Shown: positions 38,806 to 48,365, counted from the stretch's first letter. The stretch is 64,000 nucleotides of DNA from Rhodanobacter thiooxydans (GCF_021545845.1 NZ_CP088923.1:2418001-2482000), one strand, 5' to 3'. Numbers and translations are program-made. Notes: a model not told the origin generated them from the letters alone.

Positions 38806-40755
38806 ATGACCCATCCATCGTCCAGCGCGTTACGCCAGCGCTTTCGTCCCTTGTGCTGGCTCGGCGCGTGTTTTCTCGCCATCGCTTTTATCGTGCGTCT
38901 TGTGCTGCTGATCTGGGCCGGCCACGCGGTGCCGCTCAATCCGCTGAGCTGGCTCTACATCTTCGGTGTGGGTTTGGTCTACGACCTGATCACGTTCGTC
39001 TATGTCGCGTGGCCCCTGGTGTTGTACCTGTGGCTGATGCCCACCCGCGCCTACCGTTCGCGCCCGAACCAATGGGTGGCCTACGTGATCGGCCTGGTGT
39101 TGCTGTACGGGCTGATGTTCATCGCGGTATCCGAATGGGTGTTCTGGGGCGAATTCTCCACCCGCTTCAACTTCATTGCGGTGGACTATCTGGTCTACAC
39201 CACCGAGGTGATCGGAAACATTCAGCAGTCCTATCCGATCGGTCTGTGGATGTTGTTGATCGGGCTGGTTGCCGTCGTCGTGACGTGGCTGACGCGTCGC
39301 GGACTGAGCGTGCGTGATGACGGCAGCACGTTCGGCAGGCGTTCGCTGTGGGTGGCGGGCTGGCTCGCCTTGACGGTGCTCACCGCCTTTATGTTCAACG
39401 CCGAGGCCAAGAATCGCAGCACCAATGCCTACGTCAATACGCTGGCCGGCAACGGGATCTATGAATTCTTTGCGGCCTTCCGCAACAGCCATCTCGACTA
39501 CGCGCACTTCTACCAATCGCTGCCGGAGGATCAGGCGTTCACCGAACTGCGCCAGATGCTGAAGACACCTGACGCCACCTATGTCAGCAACGACATCCAT
39601 GACATCACCCGCAGCATTCATCACGACGGCCCCGAAAAGCACCTCAATGTGGTGTTGATCAGTGTGGAGAGCCTGTCTGGCGAGTACCTGAAGACCTTCG
39701 GCAATACCGAGAACCTGACGCCGAACCTGGATGCGCTGGTCGGGCAAAGCCTGTTCTTTGATCGGCTCTACGCCAACGGCACACGCACGGTACGCGGGCT
39801 GGAAGCCCTGGCGCTATCCGTGCCGCCGACACCCGGCGATTCCATCGTCAAACAGCGAAACAACGAGCATCTGTTCTCGCTGGCCGACATCTTCAATGCA
39901 CGCGGGTATGAGTCGAAGTTTGTCTACGGCGGCTACGGCTACTTCGACAACATGAACTACTTTTTCGGCAACAATGGCTACACCGCCGTCGACCGCAAGG
40001 ACATCCTCAAAACCTCACCCATCCACAGCGAGAACGTCTGGGGCGTGGCGGACGAAGACCTTTTCACGCTCAGCTTGCAGCAGATGGATCAGGCCCATGC
40101 CAATGGCAAGCCGTTCTTCCTGCACATCATGACCACCTCCAACCATCGGCCGTACACGTTTCCGGCCGGACGCATCGATGGCGCGCAGGGACAACGCACC
40201 AGCGCGGTGAAGTACACGGACTGGGCCATTGCCGATTTCATCAAGCGAGCACGCAGCAAGCCCTACTTCGACGACACCGTATTCGTGATTACCGCGGACC
40301 ATTGCGCCTCCAGTGCCGGGCGCAGCAGCGTGCCGGTCAATCGTTACCACATTCCGCTGTGGATCTACGCGCCCAAGGTCATTCAGCCGCAGCGCGTGAA
40401 TCGGCTGATGTCGCAGATCGACATCGCCCCCACCCTGCTCGGGCTGCTCAACTTCAGCTACCGCAGCCGCTTCTTTGGCTACGATCTGTTTGCGCTGGAA
40501 CCTGGCCGTGAACGCGCGTTTCCATCGACTTACGAAAACCTCGGTTACTTGAAGGGCGATCGTTTGACCGTATTGTCACCGAAGCAAAAGGTTGAGCAAC
40601 TGCACCCGGATGTCGATACCGGCGATGCCACGCCGGTAGCCCATGTCGATGAGAACGAGGTAAGACAAGCCATTGCGGTCTATCAAACCGCGAGTTTCAT
40701 GTTCAAACATGGCGCGATGAAGAATGCCGCGTACCCAGCGTCTGAGCAGCCCTAG
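38806..40755 (+). CDS. LTA-synthase-like sulfatase-fold phosphoglycerol/phosphoethanolamine transferase
   Basis: The ATG at 38806 begins MTHPSSSALRQRF; an earlier in-frame start lies inside the phosphoglycerate mutase gene. The 649-residue protein has five N-terminal membrane segments (to about 200) and a periplasmic alkaline-phosphatase-fold domain. The metal Glu is in VVLISVESLSGEY, the Thr nucleophile in NGTRTVRGLEAL, and metal Asp/His in VITADHCASS. Gram-negative homologues (OpgB-like) transfer phosphoglycerol or similar groups to periplasmic glucans or lipids. It ends the operon. Confidence 0.87.
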   Translation: MTHPSSSALRQRFRPLCWLGACFLAIAFIVRLVLLIWAGHAVPLNPLSWLYIFGVGLVYDLITFVYVAWPLVLYLWLMPTRAYRSRPNQWVAYVIGLVLLYGLMFIAVSEWVFWGEFSTRFNFIAVDYLVYTTEVIGNIQQSYPIGLWMLLIGLVAVVVTWLTRRGLSVRDDGSTFGRRSLWVAGWLALTVLTAFMFNAEAKNRSTNAYVNTLAGNGIYEFFAAFRNSHLDYAHFYQSLPEDQAFTELRQMLKTPDATYVSNDIHDITRSIHHDGPEKHLNVVLISVESLSGEYLKTFGNTENLTPNLDALVGQSLFFDRLYANGTRTVRGLEALALSVPPTPGDSIVKQRNNEHLFSLADIFNARGYESKFVYGGYGYFDNMNYFFGNNGYTAVDRKDILKTSPIHSENVWGVADEDLFTLSLQQMDQAHANGKPFFLHIMTTSNHRPYTFPAGRIDGAQGQRTSAVKYTDWAIADFIKRARSKPYFDDTVFVITADHCASSAGRSSVPVNRYHIPLWIYAPKVIQPQRVNRLMSQIDIAPTLLGLLNFSYRSRFFGYDLFALEPGRERAFPSTYENLGYLKGDRLTVLSPKQKVEQLHPDVDTGDATPVAHVDENEVRQAIAVYQTASFMFKHGAMKNAAYPASEQP

Positions 40756-40849
40756 CCCATCGATCAGCGTTGCCAACGATGTGGCACATTCAGGCGAATC
40801 CTTCGAGACTGCCATGAACCGGCCCTAATCGCGACCTGACCGATCATGC

Positions 40850-41050
40850 CAACTCAATCTGGAGGCTGCGCAGCGCGAGAATACGCAGCGCAGTTACGCC
40901 TCGGCGATTCGCCACTTCGAGATCGCTTGGGGCGGATTGCTGCCAGCGACAATCCAGAGCGTCGCGAACTATCCGGTCGCCTACGCCCCTACCCTCTAAA
41001 TCAACACGTTGGGACACCGTCTGGCCGATCTCGCACACTGGCATCACGAA
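40850..41050 (+). pseudogene. N-terminal remnant of a tyrosine recombinase/integrase
   Basis: The frame from 40850 reads LEAAQRENTQRSYASAIRHF and then IAWGGLLPATIQSV, typical of the core-binding domain of phage-type integrases. A TAA at 40997 interrupts it. The same frame continues with INTLGHRLADLAHWHHEH, still integrase-like, and similarity ends near 41050. The catalytic domain is missing. It is a decayed, truncated gene just upstream of the second Tn3 transposase. Confidence 0.7.
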
Positions 41051-41207
41051 CATATTCCCGTGATCGTTGGCATTCCCCAAAGCATGCCTGACGGCATGAC
41101 CTTGCCCCACCAGTATCGCAGTCAGTTTGACTTCTATGCTGCCATCATCGAAGCAGCGCTAACCCAGCATTTTTCGTCGTTGAAAACCACTCACACCGGT
41201 AACTTGC

Positions 41208-44200
41208 ATGTCGTCGGCCCCCAGTTCTCACCGTCTGAACATCCTCACTCCTGAAGAAGTTGAAGACCTGTATGGATTGCCTCAATTTTCCGATGATGAT
41301 CGGAACCTTTACTTCGATCTGAGCCCGCTCGAACGGGCTTCGATCGACGCGCGCACCCCTGCTGTCGGCGTGTATTTGGCGTTGGAGCTGGGTTACTTCA
41401 AAGCCAAGCGACAGTTCTTCACCTTCGAGCAGAATGCCGTGGTCGACGACCTGCGCTATCTGCTCGAGCAGTATTTTCCGGGCCACACCATCGAGTCGAT
41501 CAAGGCACCGTCCAGACCCACGCGTGGCGCCATCCAACAAGCCGTTCTCGACCTGTTTGGTTACCGTGTTTGCGACAACGCCGCCAAGGCGGAACTGGAG
41601 CAAAAAGCCCGGCGAATCGCGACGCTGTCGACCCAGCCGCTGTACATCCTGCGTGAGTCACTGCAGTACCTGAACAACGAACGGATTGTGGCGCTGCAGT
41701 ACACGACCATGCAGGACATGGTGGGACGGGTGGTGACGCATGAGCGCAGTCGCGTCACCCGCCTGCTCGAACAGGCGATGCCTCCGGGGATCGAGCAAGC
41801 TCTCGACGACTTGCTGCGCGCCGACGAACAAATGTATCGGATCAGCGCGCTCAAGCGCGAACCGAAGGACTTCAGTTACAAGGAGCTCAAGCGCGAAGTC
41901 GAACGGCGCAAATTTTTCCTGCCACTGCACGAGTTCGCCCAGAGCTTTCTCGTCGCAGCTGGCTTGTCCAACGAGAGCGGCAAGTACTATGCGTCGTTGG
42001 TCAAGTTCTACACGGTTTACAAGCTGCAGCGCATGCCCAAAGGGACGACGCGCCTATACCTGCTCTGTTTTGCCTTCCATCGCTTCCGGCAGATCAACGA
42101 CAACCTCATCGAGGCGTTCATTCATCTGGTCCATCAGTACGAGAATCAGTCCAAGCGTGCTGCCGAAGCGGCGATGCAGCAGGCGCTGGTGGACGCCAGC
42201 GAACACCTTCAGGCAGCGGGTGAGGTTCTTCGTCTGTTCATCGACAAGTCCATCGCCATCGACAGTCCGTTCGCCACAGTCCAGAAGAAGGCCTTCAAAC
42301 TGCTGAAACCGGAGCGCTTTGCGGCAGTGGCCGACTACCTACGCAACGTCGCCTTCGACAAGGCCGCCTTCCAGTGGGCCCACTACACCAAGCTGTCGCA
42401 TCGATTCAAGCGCAACCTTCGACACCTGTTCTGCGAAATGGACTTTGCTGGTCGGGTGGAGGATGCGCCGCTGCTGGATGCGGTCACGTTCCTTCAGGAG
42501 CTGCTGCGGGCGGGCAAGTCACCGCGACAAACCCAGCCGGCGCTGTTTCCAACCGCAATGATCCCGAAGGGTCTGCAGCGCCACCTCTTTGCCAAGACTG
42601 ACGGAGTAGACGATACGAAGGAGGAGGACAAGCGGTTGGAAGTCGATCGCTATGAGTTTCTCGTCTACCGACTGCTACGGAACGCTCTGGAGGCGGGGGA
42701 TCTGTTCGTCAAGGGCAGCAATGAATTCCGCCGTTTCGAAGATGACCTGATCAGCGATACACGCTGGGAACAGCGCGAGACTGTTCTGCAGGAGATTGGC
42801 GCACCGCTTCTTTTGGCCCCTATCGAGGACACGCTGAGTACGTTCCGTGAAGCGCTTGAGGATCGATTTGCTCAAGTCAACCAGCGCATCACCGACAGCG
42901 CCAACAAGCACATCAAGCTCACCGGGCGTGCCGAGAAGCGGCGATGGAAGCTGATCTACCCCACAGCAGAGGAACCCGTTAGTGGCTCGTTCTACAGCCA
43001 ATTGCCTGGCACCGGCATTGCCGATTTGCTGAGATTCGTTGCGGGAGCGACGGGCTTCTTGGGTGCCTTTACCCATGTGCTCGATCGCTACGTCAAACAC
43101 GCCCCTGATGCCCGTGAAATCCTCGCCTGCGTGGTGGCGCTGGGCACCAACATGGGGTTGTGGAAAATGGCGGAAGTTTCAGGCCTGAGCTTTTCGTCGT
43201 TGCAGGGCACCGCGCGCAACTACCTACGGCTCGAAACGCTGCGGGCCGCCAACGATGCCATCACTAATGCCATTGCGACCTTGCCGGCGTTCCATCTGTA
43301 CGATATCCGCGACGAAATGCACTCCAGCAGCGACGGTCAGCGCATCGAAACCCAGATCGACACGATCAATGCCCGATACTCACCGAAGTATTTTGGGCTG
43401 CAGAAGGGCGTGAGTGCATACACGTTGGTGGCCAACCACGTACCGATCAACGCCCGCATCATCGGCACGCACGAGCACGAGAGTCACTACGTGTTCGATC
43501 TGTTGTACAACAACACGTCCGACATCAAGCCGGAACGTCATTCAACCGATACACACGGTACGAACCAAGTCAATTTCTGGATCTTGCGCACCTTCGGGTA
43601 TGGCTTCGCGCCGCGCTACCGCGATCTGCACAAAAAGATGCAGACTCTGGTCGCCTTCGAGAATCCGAGTCACTACGCCGACATGCTTATCAAGCCGGCA
43701 CGCAAGGTCTATGACGAATTGATCGTTAAGGAATGGCCTAACATCCAACGCATCATGGCCTCACTGGCGCAGAAAGATGTCACTCAGGCCACCATCGTCC
43801 GCAAACTGAGCAGCTATGCCCGGCAGAACCAGACCAAGAAGGCCCTGTGGGAGCTCGACAACATCTGCCGCACGCTGTACATCCTCGACTTCATTGATGA
43901 CGTGGATTTGCGGCAAAGCGTGCAAAAGGCGCTGAACCGAGGGGAGGCGTATCACCGGTTCCGCAAGGCGGTTGCCTACGTCAACGGCGGCAAGTTCCGA
44001 GTTCACACCGAAGCCGAACAACAGATCTGGAACGAATGCTCGCGCCTTATCGCCAACGCGATCATCTTCTACAACACGGCACTGCTGTCCAAGGTGTATG
44101 CACAGAAGGTAGCCGCTGGCGACCACGAGGCTATCGCCTTCTTGCGGGGAATATCCCCAGTGGCTTGGCAGCATATCAACCTATTTGGCACATTCGAATT

Positions 44201-44309
44201 CGACGAAACGACAGACAAGGTCGATATCGATGCGCTTGCCGCCAGATTCGCCGATCCGGATTACTGGAGCAAAGCGTTGAGGGAGATGCAGGAATTGCCT
44301 CTCGGCTGA
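41208..44309 (+). CDS. tnpA: second Tn3-family transposase TnpA (DUF4158 type)
   Basis: This 1033-residue protein appears complete. The N-terminal DUF4158 domain starts LNILTPEEVEDLYGLPQFSDDD. The C-terminal Tn3 DDE domain has D709 (SSSDGQR), D781 (STDTHGTN) and E943 (NECSRL), so all three catalytic residues are kept. It is a different Tn3 lineage from the copy at 1-2394. No resolvase, partner or convincing pair of terminal repeats accompanies it, so the element around it seems incomplete or rearranged. Confidence 0.93.
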   Translation: MSSAPSSHRLNILTPEEVEDLYGLPQFSDDDRNLYFDLSPLERASIDARTPAVGVYLALELGYFKAKRQFFTFEQNAVVDDLRYLLEQYFPGHTIESIKAPSRPTRGAIQQAVLDLFGYRVCDNAAKAELEQKARRIATLSTQPLYILRESLQYLNNERIVALQYTTMQDMVGRVVTHERSRVTRLLEQAMPPGIEQALDDLLRADEQMYRISALKREPKDFSYKELKREVERRKFFLPLHEFAQSFLVAAGLSNESGKYYASLVKFYTVYKLQRMPKGTTRLYLLCFAFHRFRQINDNLIEAFIHLVHQYENQSKRAAEAAMQQALVDASEHLQAAGEVLRLFIDKSIAIDSPFATVQKKAFKLLKPERFAAVADYLRNVAFDKAAFQWAHYTKLSHRFKRNLRHLFCEMDFAGRVEDAPLLDAVTFLQELLRAGKSPRQTQPALFPTAMIPKGLQRHLFAKTDGVDDTKEEDKRLEVDRYEFLVYRLLRNALEAGDLFVKGSNEFRRFEDDLISDTRWEQRETVLQEIGAPLLLAPIEDTLSTFREALEDRFAQVNQRITDSANKHIKLTGRAEKRRWKLIYPTAEEPVSGSFYSQLPGTGIADLLRFVAGATGFLGAFTHVLDRYVKHAPDAREILACVVALGTNMGLWKMAEVSGLSFSSLQGTARNYLRLETLRAANDAITNAIATLPAFHLYDIRDEMHSSSDGQRIETQIDTINARYSPKYFGLQKGVSAYTLVANHVPINARIIGTHEHESHYVFDLLYNNTSDIKPERHSTDTHGTNQVNFWILRTFGYGFAPRYRDLHKKMQTLVAFENPSHYADMLIKPARKVYDELIVKEWPNIQRIMASLAQKDVTQATIVRKLSSYARQNQTKKALWELDNICRTLYILDFIDDVDLRQSVQKALNRGEAYHRFRKAVAYVNGGKFRVHTEAEQQIWNECSRLIANAIIFYNTALLSKVYAQKVAAGDHEAIAFLRGISPVAWQHINLFGTFEFDETTDKVDIDALAARFADPDYWSKALREMQELPLG

Positions 44310-44361
44310 CTTTACATTTTTGGGGGTTGGGCAAAATTAGCCATCATCCAAGGCGGCAAGG

Positions 44362-44724
44362 CTACCTGATCGGCCGATCCGCATAGCGGCCACTGCAACG
44401 TACAGGATCGCCCACCGTGCCGAGCTGGCTATAGCTCGCTCCGTCCACCAGCACCACCACACCGCCGACGCAGCGCTGATTGCCAGTCAGCAGCCGACGA
44501 TTCCACGACACAGCCACTTCCTCACGCCGGCGCTGGGCTGCCTTCTGGTCGGCCTCCGCAAGCTCGACGTCCATCTGCGCCGGGACACGCAGAATCTGGC
44601 CCATGACCTCCTGCGCCTGACGCAAGTCACGCGCCCGATCGAACTCACGATATGCGACGTACACCACGGCCAGCAGCAGCGCCGCAACCACGATACCAAC
44701 AGCCACCTTCACCCCCTCACTCAT
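44362..44724 (-). CDS. small membrane-anchored protein next to the inovirus
   Basis: The ATG at 44724 with a GGGAGG upstream gives 120 residues. There is an N-terminal membrane segment (VAVGIVVAALLLAVVYVAY), then a charged helical part (about 27-70), then a domain with two Cys (NQRCVGGVVVLVDG and DPVRCSGR). It lies beyond the zot gene on the same strand, where filamentous phages often carry an accessory gene. Whether it is phage or host is not settled. Confidence 0.6.
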   Translation of the reverse strand: MSEGVKVAVGIVVAALLLAVVYVAYREFDRARDLRQAQEVMGQILRVPAQMDVELAEADQKAAQRRREEVAVSWNRRLLTGNQRCVGGVVVLVDGASYSQLGTVGDPVRCSGRYADRPIR

Positions 44725-44837
44725 CCCTGCCCCTCCCTGATAGTGAAAGCATGGTAACAAAGGCCATGGCCATCCCTACGGGCTGACCACAGATCACGAG
44801 CGAGCCGGGGCACCGAACGGACTTCATCCACAGGTTT

Positions 44838-44859
44838 TGACCAAGTGCAGGCACTTGGT
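44838..44859. other. perfect hairpin in the phage intergenic region
   Basis: GACCAAGTGC and GCACTTGGTC form a perfect 10-bp inverted repeat around 2 nt. No T-run follows on either strand. Position in the phage non-coding region suggests a single-strand origin or packaging signal, which are hairpins in filamentous phages. Confidence 0.5.
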
Positions 44860-45038
44860 CCCGGATAGTGCGACAGCCAAAGCGGTTGGCGGGAAGCGGT
44901 ACGGGAAAGAATGACCGCTGGGACAGGTGCGGCCGGGGTGGACACCGCGTGCCATGCATCGACCATGGCCGGCCTAAGTTCGCTCCTTCCAGTCGCTAGC
45001 GGGCCTGCGGCCCATATCGGCGGATTGAATTAATGGGC

Positions 45039-45066
45039 TTGACACGCGAATTAGGTACGGTATGAA
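45039..45066 (+). promoter_or_regulatory. candidate sigma-70 promoter on the plus strand in the phage intergenic region
   Basis: TTGACA at 45039-45044 and TATGAA at 45061-45066 are spaced by 16 bp. Transcription would run rightwards into the 3' end of zot, antisense to the phage genes. No ORF of note follows. Confidence 0.4.
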
Positions 45067-45131
45067 TGAATCATAACCTTAAACTGAACGATTACTGAAT
45101 GGCATGATTAATGCGTACTTGACAAGTCTGC

Positions 45132-46286
45132 TTATTTGTGCTTGGAAACGCCGCCGAAAGGGTCAGGATTCCAACGGCCGAAGGTAGGCGGAGTGTACGG
45201 GACCGCCGTATCGCGCTCGCGGCCCGTCTCGATGCCGGCCAAGGTCGGCGACGGGCCGGGCGTCGGCGGCGCCTGCGGCTGTACCGACGCCGCCCGGCCC
45301 GTCGTCTCCTCTTGCCGCTTGTGATCCTCACCAGCGAATGGGTTGTAAACACCATCAGCGACCATTGAGCGGCAGCGGTCCAGCGGCACAGCGTAGCGCG
45401 TGCCCTGCTCGGTCATGCAGCTACAGCGGCCATCCTCGACCGCCACGCAGAACAACCGAGGCTGCGCCTGCACTTGCAGATTGTCGAACATCGGCGCAGA
45501 CCACGGCAGACCCTCAACACGCGGACGCATCCACGCCGCGAAATCGCGATGACGCATGTCGTCGTCGGCGGACTTGCGGCCCGCGTCCGCTTTCTGCCCT
45601 GGCTGATCGTCGGCAGCTTTGCCGTTAATCATTTCGACGTTCTTTGCTTGCGCATGGCGCACGACGAAAGGCACCGCGACCACCGCGACCACCGCGAGAA
45701 CGCACAACGCAGCGAAGTAATAGACCTTGCGCGGAATGCGGACTTTCATGTTGTGGCTGTTGCTGGACTGGTACAGGTCGAAGATATGCGCCGGCAGCGT
45801 GCCGATGGACTCCACGCCCGCTTTCTGCGCGCGCTCGTTCTCGGGCTTCTCGATGCACCGGCCCCACGTGTATTTCATGGTCACCTTCGTATTGAACTTG
45901 CGCACCGTGTGCACGTGCTGATCGACCAGCCGCCGCACCGACGGCGACAGGTCGGCGGGATGCTGCACCGTCAGCACGAAGTCCATGCCCTCGTGCCGCA
46001 CCTTGCGGATGCGCTTCACCCACTCTTTCGGCTGGCCGCGATCCAGCGGCATCAAGTGATCCTCCTGCGCTTCGTCAATGAAGATCACCGAGTCCGTAGG
46101 CAACGCTTCCCACCAGCGTTCGAGCTGCTGCATGGTGAGTTCGGTAGCCAGACCCGGCAGCAAGCCGCGCACGCCCATGTGAAAACGCGGGCGGTCGGGC
46201 TGTTCGTCTTGGTAACGCACGATCTCCGCGACCATCTGCGCAGTCTTGCCGGCGCCCGGAAGGCCGCTGTAAAGCTTCACAGGCAT
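45132..46286 (-). CDS. zot: Zot/gene I-like phage assembly ATPase
   Basis: The ATG at 46286 (MPVKLYSGLPGAGKT) gives 384 residues; the longer frame overlaps the upstream gene. Walker A is GLPGAGKT (8-15) and Walker B is SVIFIDEAQ. A single membrane segment follows (VYYFAALCVLAVVAVVAVPFVV, about 193-214), then a periplasmic Pro-rich domain. This layout is that of filamentous phage pI/Zot proteins, which drive extrusion of the virion through the envelope. Confidence 0.92.
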   Translation of the reverse strand: MPVKLYSGLPGAGKTAQMVAEIVRYQDEQPDRPRFHMGVRGLLPGLATELTMQQLERWWEALPTDSVIFIDEAQEDHLMPLDRGQPKEWVKRIRKVRHEGMDFVLTVQHPADLSPSVRRLVDQHVHTVRKFNTKVTMKYTWGRCIEKPENERAQKAGVESIGTLPAHIFDLYQSSNSHNMKVRIPRKVYYFAALCVLAVVAVVAVPFVVRHAQAKNVEMINGKAADDQPGQKADAGRKSADDDMRHRDFAAWMRPRVEGLPWSAPMFDNLQVQAQPRLFCVAVEDGRCSCMTEQGTRYAVPLDRCRSMVADGVYNPFAGEDHKRQEETTGRAASVQPQAPPTPGPSPTLAGIETGRERDTAVPYTPPTFGRWNPDPFGGVSKHK

Positions 46287-46287
46287 G

Positions 46288-46572
46288 TCAGTGCGCCGCC
46301 CGCTTGGTAAAGAAGGCCTTTGACGCACCGACCGCCACGCGGCCTATCCACGCGCTCAAGACGATGGTTATGGCAACGTCGATGCCGAGAAAACCGACGT
46401 AATCCGCCATCGCACCAGCAGCGCCCAGACGCGCCGAGATCGCATCACGCACCGGCGCAATCACCAGCTGATGCGTCGCCAGACCGACCCCGGCACCGAT
46501 CAAGGCACGGATCGCCATTTCCCCAATTGTCGAAAGCAGCATGCTTCCGATCCAAGCCACGATGACAGGCAT
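46288..46572 (-). CDS. DUF2523 minor coat protein (pVI-like)
   Basis: A 94-residue protein with three hydrophobic segments (MPVIVAWIGSMLLSTIGEMA, ALIGAGVGLATHQLVIA and YVGFLGIDVAITIVLSAWIG). Position between the adsorption protein and Zot is that of gene VI. pVI caps the virion end together with pIII. The start touches the stop of the upstream gene, showing coupling. Confidence 0.82.
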   Translation of the reverse strand: MPVIVAWIGSMLLSTIGEMAIRALIGAGVGLATHQLVIAPVRDAISARLGAAGAMADYVGFLGIDVAITIVLSAWIGRVAVGASKAFFTKRAAH

Positions 46573-47921
46573 TAGCCGACCCCTCCCGCAGTAATGCGCG
46601 CCGCCGCGAAGAGCGCGAACGCAATGATGATTGCCTTGAGCCAGCCGCCGACCTCGCAGCCCGCCGAGAACTTGATCGCGAAGGAGCGGCCTCCCGGCAA
46701 CGGCACCTGCATGTCGTGCAACGGGCAGGCAGTCGCGAAGCCCATGCCCGACAGGTCATAGTTGCCGGCGTTGGCCGCGTCCGCTGTGCTGTTGCCGGTA
46801 GACGTGCCATCGCTCCACACGTCGGCAGCGGTGTGCGCGCCGTCCGTCAGCGACGGCGGCGCCGTCGTACCGGCAAGATCCTTGTGGACTTGGCAGGTCG
46901 TCGCCCACTGCGTGCGCGCTGCGCCACACATCACCATGTCGCCGCTGCACACTGGCGGCGTCTGACAGTCCTGCCCCCCGCCAAAGGTGCCGTTCGTGCT
47001 GCCGCCACTGCTGGTAGCCGACGCCGGACCAGCGTCGCCGGATTGCTGGCCGCTGGTAACCTTCGTCCCAGGAAGCCCGTAGGCGTTAACCGTGACCACC
47101 ATCGCGGCGCCCGTGGTCGGACTAGCCTGCGTGTACTTATCCGACCCCTGAATCTGCGTCGACGGGTCGGGAATGATCGCCGAAGGCGGCGGAGGAATGA
47201 CAGCCTGCCCTGCACACACGGCAGCGCTGCCGCTGGCCGTACAGCCACCCGTGGAGGACGTCGCCGTCGCACCGCTGACGCAATACTGCTGACCGCCTGC
47301 ACTGCCGCAATACTGGTTAGTCCCGGCGTTGTAGCAACTGCTGCCGGAACACACCGAAGGCGGGGCCGTGACGTTGGTCGCCGGCAAGGTCGGAATCGGC
47401 GGCTGAGGATTCACCGCCGCGCCGTTGCCGTCCGTCCATCCCGAACCACTGGCGAGATTACCCGAAGGTGCAACGCTACCGTACGTCTCCCACGTACCAT
47501 CGCTGCGCATCGTCGGAACCCCGATGGGCGTGACGCTCATCGCGCACTGCACCGTGCCCCCGGTCATGGGATCGGTCGCATTCTCCGGGATCGAATAGCC
47601 GGTGAGAATCTTGCCGGTCAGGTACACATTCGCGGGCGCGATGCTGGAACAGGGATTCGACGGCGGAGGCGTCCAGCCAGCAGGACATGCGGCACCATCC
47701 ATCACAAACGCACTCTGCGACCCATTCATACCGACATAGCTCCAAACAAAATGCGTGGTCCAGGGATTCGAACACGAGCCCGACTGATACGACGTGCCAA
47801 TCTGCGCCCGCTGATCCGCACACCACTGCACGCCAGCGTCATACCCCGGACAACCCGACCCCTGCGCAAACGAGAGCCGGGCGACCGAAAGCAACACGAC
47901 GACGAGGAGCCATCGGAGCAT
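46572..47921 (-). CDS. phage adsorption/minor coat protein (pIII-like, TspB-like)
   Basis: The ATG at 47921 opens a signal peptide (MLRWLLVVVLLSVARLSFAQ); the upstream extension is less likely. The 449-residue product is rich in Gly, Ser, Thr and Pro. It has many paired Cys (such as CSGSSCYNAGTNQYCG) and a C-terminal membrane segment (LKAIIIAFALFAAARITAGG). This is the pIII architecture: exported receptor-binding domains, flexible linker and a membrane anchor. It determines the pilus or host receptor. Confidence 0.82.
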   Translation of the reverse strand: MLRWLLVVVLLSVARLSFAQGSGCPGYDAGVQWCADQRAQIGTSYQSGSCSNPWTTHFVWSYVGMNGSQSAFVMDGAACPAGWTPPPSNPCSSIAPANVYLTGKILTGYSIPENATDPMTGGTVQCAMSVTPIGVPTMRSDGTWETYGSVAPSGNLASGSGWTDGNGAAVNPQPPIPTLPATNVTAPPSVCSGSSCYNAGTNQYCGSAGGQQYCVSGATATSSTGGCTASGSAAVCAGQAVIPPPPSAIIPDPSTQIQGSDKYTQASPTTGAAMVVTVNAYGLPGTKVTSGQQSGDAGPASATSSGGSTNGTFGGGQDCQTPPVCSGDMVMCGAARTQWATTCQVHKDLAGTTAPPSLTDGAHTAADVWSDGTSTGNSTADAANAGNYDLSGMGFATACPLHDMQVPLPGGRSFAIKFSAGCEVGGWLKAIIIAFALFAAARITAGGVG

Positions 47922-48006
47922 CACGACAGCGACAGCCAGATAGCCGGCAGCAAGCCGAGGCACAGCGCAAAGAGAAAGACAACACACGCGCAGCGAAGAA
48001 CGCACA

Positions 48007-48084
48007 TCAATCATCACTCCGGCCGAACACGATCCAGCCCGCACCGAGCAGCGCGATCAACACGAAGTAACCTGCTATTTCCAT
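48007..48084 (-). CDS. 25-residue phage membrane protein
   Basis: The ATG at 48084 encodes MEIAGYFVLIALLGAGWIVF followed by GRSDD: one membrane helix with an acidic C-terminus, after the major coat gene and before the adsorption gene. Tiny single-helix proteins of this size are minor tip proteins in filamentous phages. Confidence 0.55.
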   Translation of the reverse strand: MEIAGYFVLIALLGAGWIVFGRSDD

Positions 48085-48148
48085 GTCCGCTTCTCGCCCT
48101 GGAAAAAAAGAGGCGCGGAGGTTGCCCCCCGCGCCCGCCTCGCCTGGA

Positions 48149-48361
48149 TCAGCCCGCACCCTTGATCCACTTGTAGAGCTTGATGCCGTAGTGCATCGAC
48201 AGCACCGCGACACCGATCGCCGCCGCAGCGGTTGCCGCGTCCGTGATGACGGCGACGATGGCCGTGGTATCGACGGCAGCACTAGCACTCGTGACAGCAG
48301 CCAGCCCCAGCAGGCCGGCAGTGGTGAGCTGGGCACGCTTGCCCTTGAAGAACTTGTTCAT
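48149..48361 (-). CDS. major coat protein pVIII
   Basis: The ATG at 48361, with GGAG 10 bp upstream, gives 70 residues. A signal peptide (about 1-28, basic MNKFFKGKRAQ then a hydrophobic core ending SASA) precedes a mature coat of about 42 residues with an acidic N-terminus (AVDTTAIVAVITDA), a hydrophobic helix and a basic C-terminus (YGIKLYKWIKGAG). This is the classic filamentous major coat pattern. Confidence 0.92.
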   Translation of the reverse strand: MNKFFKGKRAQLTTAGLLGLAAVTSASAAVDTTAIVAVITDAATAAAAIGVAVLSMHYGIKLYKWIKGAG

Positions 48362-48365
48362 GGCG

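Larger units (their letters stand above)
44725..45131. other. phage intergenic region between zot and the 44362 gene
   Basis: About 400 bp without a gene. It contains the perfect hairpin at 44838-44859, a palindrome GGGCCTGCGGCCC at 45001-45013 and an AT-rich stretch from 45025 to 45130 with a consensus-like promoter. It is the likely equivalent of the origin/packaging region of filamentous phages. Confidence 0.5.

Noticed and set aside
44838..44859. Intrinsic terminator
   Set aside because: The stem is perfect, but no T-run follows on either strand.
45050..45085. Left dif-like attachment site of the prophage
   Set aside because: GGTACGGTATG...CATAACCTTAAAC is loosely dif-like, but it shares no convincing direct repeat with the right site at 50899-50934.
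46716..48176. 486-codon plus-strand frame opposite the phage adsorption gene
   Set aside because: Arg/His-rich shadow; the minus strand fits phage gene order and has a signal peptide and Cys pairs.
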